From assembly GCA_964393275.1 (NCBI GenBank), contig CAYMTA010000004.1:76317-140316 (forward strand): a DNA stretch of 64,000 nucleotides, given 5' to 3'. The stretch is from SLRI01 sp964393275. GTDB lineage: Bacteria; Pseudomonadota; Alphaproteobacteria; Geminicoccales; Geminicoccaceae. Under the pieces are notes generated by a model. That model did no database searches, was not told the DNA's origin, and saw nothing but the letters and a program-made list of their open reading frames with translations. A program made the translations under genes and the position numbers. Positions 62,926 through 64,000 of the stretch are shown in pieces (the first letter of the stretch is position 1; each line of letters begins with the position of its first letter).

Positions 62926-63035
62926 TGCGCAAGACCGCGCTTCCCGGCCGGATCGCCCTCGATGTCACAGCCTGGACACTCGTCCTCCCGATCGCCTGTC
63001 TCCGCCACACGCTCATAGGCGAGGGCGACGCCTGA
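62925..63035 (+). CDS. Chimeric micro-ORF 4 of the array
   Basis: 36 codons, MRKTALPGRIALDVTAW followed by TLVLPIACLRHTLIGEGDA. Its stop overlaps the ATG of the full-length permease at 63035 (TGATG), so permease translation could depend on termination here. Confidence 0.5.
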   Translation: MRKTALPGRIALDVTAWTLVLPIACLRHTLIGEGDA

Positions 63036-63871
63036 TGCACAAAGCCTCGCTTCTGGGCCGGATCGCCTTCAATCTCCTGGCCTGGACCCTCGTCCTCCTG
63101 GTCGCCTTCCCGCTGATCTGGATGATCCTGACCTCGGTCAAGCCGCAGACCGAGCTCTTCCGCATCCCGCCGAGCTTCTGGCCGACCGAGATCACCTTCG
63201 AGCACTACCGCCGGCTCCTGGTCGAGACGCCGTTCCTCGTCTACATGCGCAACTCCATCTTCCTCGCCCTCGGCACCACGCTCCTCGTCATCACGCTCGC
63301 CACGCTCGGCGCCCACAGCCTCGTCCGCTTTCGCTATCCCGGCCGCGAGCGGCTGGCCCAGCTCGTGCTCTTCACCTATCTCCTGCCTTCCGTCGTGCTG
63401 ATCATCCCGCTCTACCTCCTGATGGTGCGGCTCGGCATCTCCAACACGCTCTGGAGCCTGATCCTCGCCTACACCACCTTCGCCCTGCCCTACGCGCTCT
63501 GGCTGCTCCGCTCCTTCATGGCCGGCATCCCGGACGACCTCGAGGCGGCGGCCCTGGTCGACGGGGCCAGCCGCATGGAGGCCTTCTTCGACGTCATCCT
63601 GCCCCAGGCCCTGCCCGGCATCATCTCGACCGCCCTCTTCACCGCCATTCTCGCCTGGAACGAGTATCTCTACGCGCTGGTGCTGGTGAACACCGACAGC
63701 GCCCGGCCGCTGACCACGGGCGTCATGACCATGCTGATCTCCGCCTTCAACATCGAATGGTCGCTTCTGATGGCCGCCTCCGTCATGATGAGCCTGCCCT
63801 TGATCGTCGCCTTCGCCTTCCTGCAGAAGTACCTGACCCGGGGCTTCGGCGCCGGCGGCGTGAAGGGCTGA
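63035..63871 (+). CDS. Carbohydrate-type ABC transporter permease (MalG/UgpE-like)
   Basis: 278 residues with six membrane helices. FPLIWMILTSVKPQTELFRIPPSFWPTE and the EAA loop EAAALVDGASRMEAFFDVILPQALPGI are canonical. It pairs with the permease at 61630, but here the two genes are separated by the micro-ORF array instead of overlapping directly. The ATPase gene fragment starts 3 bp downstream. Confidence 0.94.
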   Translation: MHKASLLGRIAFNLLAWTLVLLVAFPLIWMILTSVKPQTELFRIPPSFWPTEITFEHYRRLLVETPFLVYMRNSIFLALGTTLLVITLATLGAHSLVRFRYPGRERLAQLVLFTYLLPSVVLIIPLYLLMVRLGISNTLWSLILAYTTFALPYALWLLRSFMAGIPDDLEAAALVDGASRMEAFFDVILPQALPGIISTALFTAILAWNEYLYALVLVNTDSARPLTTGVMTMLISAFNIEWSLLMAASVMMSLPLIVAFAFLQKYLTRGFGAGGVKG

Positions 63872-63874
63872 ACG

Positions 63875-63994
63875 ATGGCCGAGGTCGTCTTCGAGCAGGT
63901 CAGGAAAGCCTTCGGCGCCGCGGTCGCCGTCGAGAACCTCGACCTTAGTGGATTGTTTCTAACACTTGGTGCCCACGCTTGGCGGCGGCGATAA
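63875..63994 (+). pseudogene. 5' fragment of an ABC transporter ATPase gene, interrupted
   Basis: The first 24 codons (MAEVVFEQVRKAFGAAVAVE, then NLDL) are the standard start of a UgpC/MalK-like ATPase. After about 63946 the frame changes to unrelated sequence and stops at 63994, before any Walker A motif. The remainder is presumably beyond an inserted element outside the window. Confidence 0.75.
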
Positions 63995-64000
63995 TGGCCT
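63945..64000 (-). mobile_element. End of a probable insertion sequence with transposase C-terminus
   Basis: On the minus strand the last 56 bp encode AIIAAAKRGHQVLETIH and a TAA stop that coincides with the junction. This resembles the C-terminal tail of IS630-like transposases, and a TA dinucleotide at the junction fits that family's target. The element runs off the window, so family assignment is tentative. Confidence 0.5.

Larger units (their letters stand above)
62562..63034 (+). repeat. Tandem array of chimeric permease-junction units
   Basis: Start-to-start distances are 143, 110, 110 and 110 bp. Each unit opens with a variant of the first 60-75 bp of the downstream permease gene (ATGCGC..GCTTCCCGGCCGGATCGC) and closes with a variant of the last 30-35 bp of the upstream permease gene (CGCC.CAC.....GGCGAGGGC). 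All junctions are TGATG. Units differ from each other at many positions, so this is not a recent or assembly-derived copy. Confidence 0.9.

Noticed and set aside
62562..63034. CRISPR array or satellite-like spacer repeat
   Set aside because: The units are 110 bp, coding, contiguous without spacers and derived from the flanking permease genes. No cas genes occur in the window.

Overview
The window is about 64 kb of high-GC DNA with tightly packed, frequently overlapping genes (ATGA, TGATG and GTGA junctions). It looks like the chromosome of an alphaproteobacterium, probably of the Rhodospirillales/Geminicoccales type. The gene order purQ-purL-bolA-grxD, the many ABC uptake systems and the single-subunit-rich catabolic clusters support this; the exact taxon is inference.

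Layout. 1-10.4 kb: the 3' part of an NAD-dependent epimerase, then a three-gene unit encoding a secreted LysM/FecR protein, a giant exported protein with 15 PKD repeats, and a membrane adenylate/guanylate cyclase with HAMP. 10.5-15.8 kb: purQ, purL, a bolA-like gene and grxD. The 3' end of grxD is duplicated 1,624 bp downstream, bracketing a small lower-GC insert that carries a poly-gamma-glutamate hydrolase-like (phage-type) gene. 15.8-19.7 kb: a DUF3108 protein, rpsD, a voltage-gated-type K+ channel, a DUF29 protein and a DUF1778/GNAT toxin-antitoxin pair. 19.9-24.9 kb: an imelysin / di-heme oxidoreductase / imelysin / DUF1513 operon, probably for iron acquisition. 24.9-36.7 kb: a polyamine-type ABC transporter divergent from N-formylglutamate amidohydrolase, a glutamine-synthetase-like ligase, a cysteine hydrolase, an AbgT transporter, an M20 peptidase and an SLC13 permease. 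36.7-39.0 kb: a low-GC islet with a CD-NTase plus a SLATT membrane protein (a minimal CBASS-like defence pair) abutting an IS200-type element. 39.0-45.4 kb: Ohr/OsmC, NTF2-like, SDR, a small membrane protein, an OYE / DHDPS-like / sugar-phosphate-isomerase operon and a D-amino-acid-oxidase-type flavoprotein. 45.4-48.6 kb: a SAM-cyclase-AAA-TPR signalling protein. 48.6-56.5 kb: a polar amino-acid ABC transporter and a second catabolic cluster with a three-part flavoprotein. 56.5-64 kb: an IclR regulator, two tandem paralogous solute-binding proteins, an amidohydrolase, and sugar-type permeases separated by an array of chimeric micro-ORFs. The ABC ATPase that should follow is cut off after about 24 codons by what looks like the end of an insertion sequence.

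How the parts may fit together. The IclR protein is the only obvious transcription factor in the window. An 18-bp palindrome (TGCGAACGGTTGTTCGCA) lies between it and the first solute-binding gene. A second good copy lies before the second solute-binding gene, a third near-copy between the polyamine-type transporter and the formylglutamate operon, and weaker copies occur at two other divergent catabolic promoters. This suggests a local regulon of uptake and oxidation of amino-acid or amine-like compounds.

The most unusual items are the TGATG-coupled 110-bp chimeric ORF array between the two permease genes, the CD-NTase/SLATT islet, the grxD-targeted insert and the PKD/FecR/cyclase unit.
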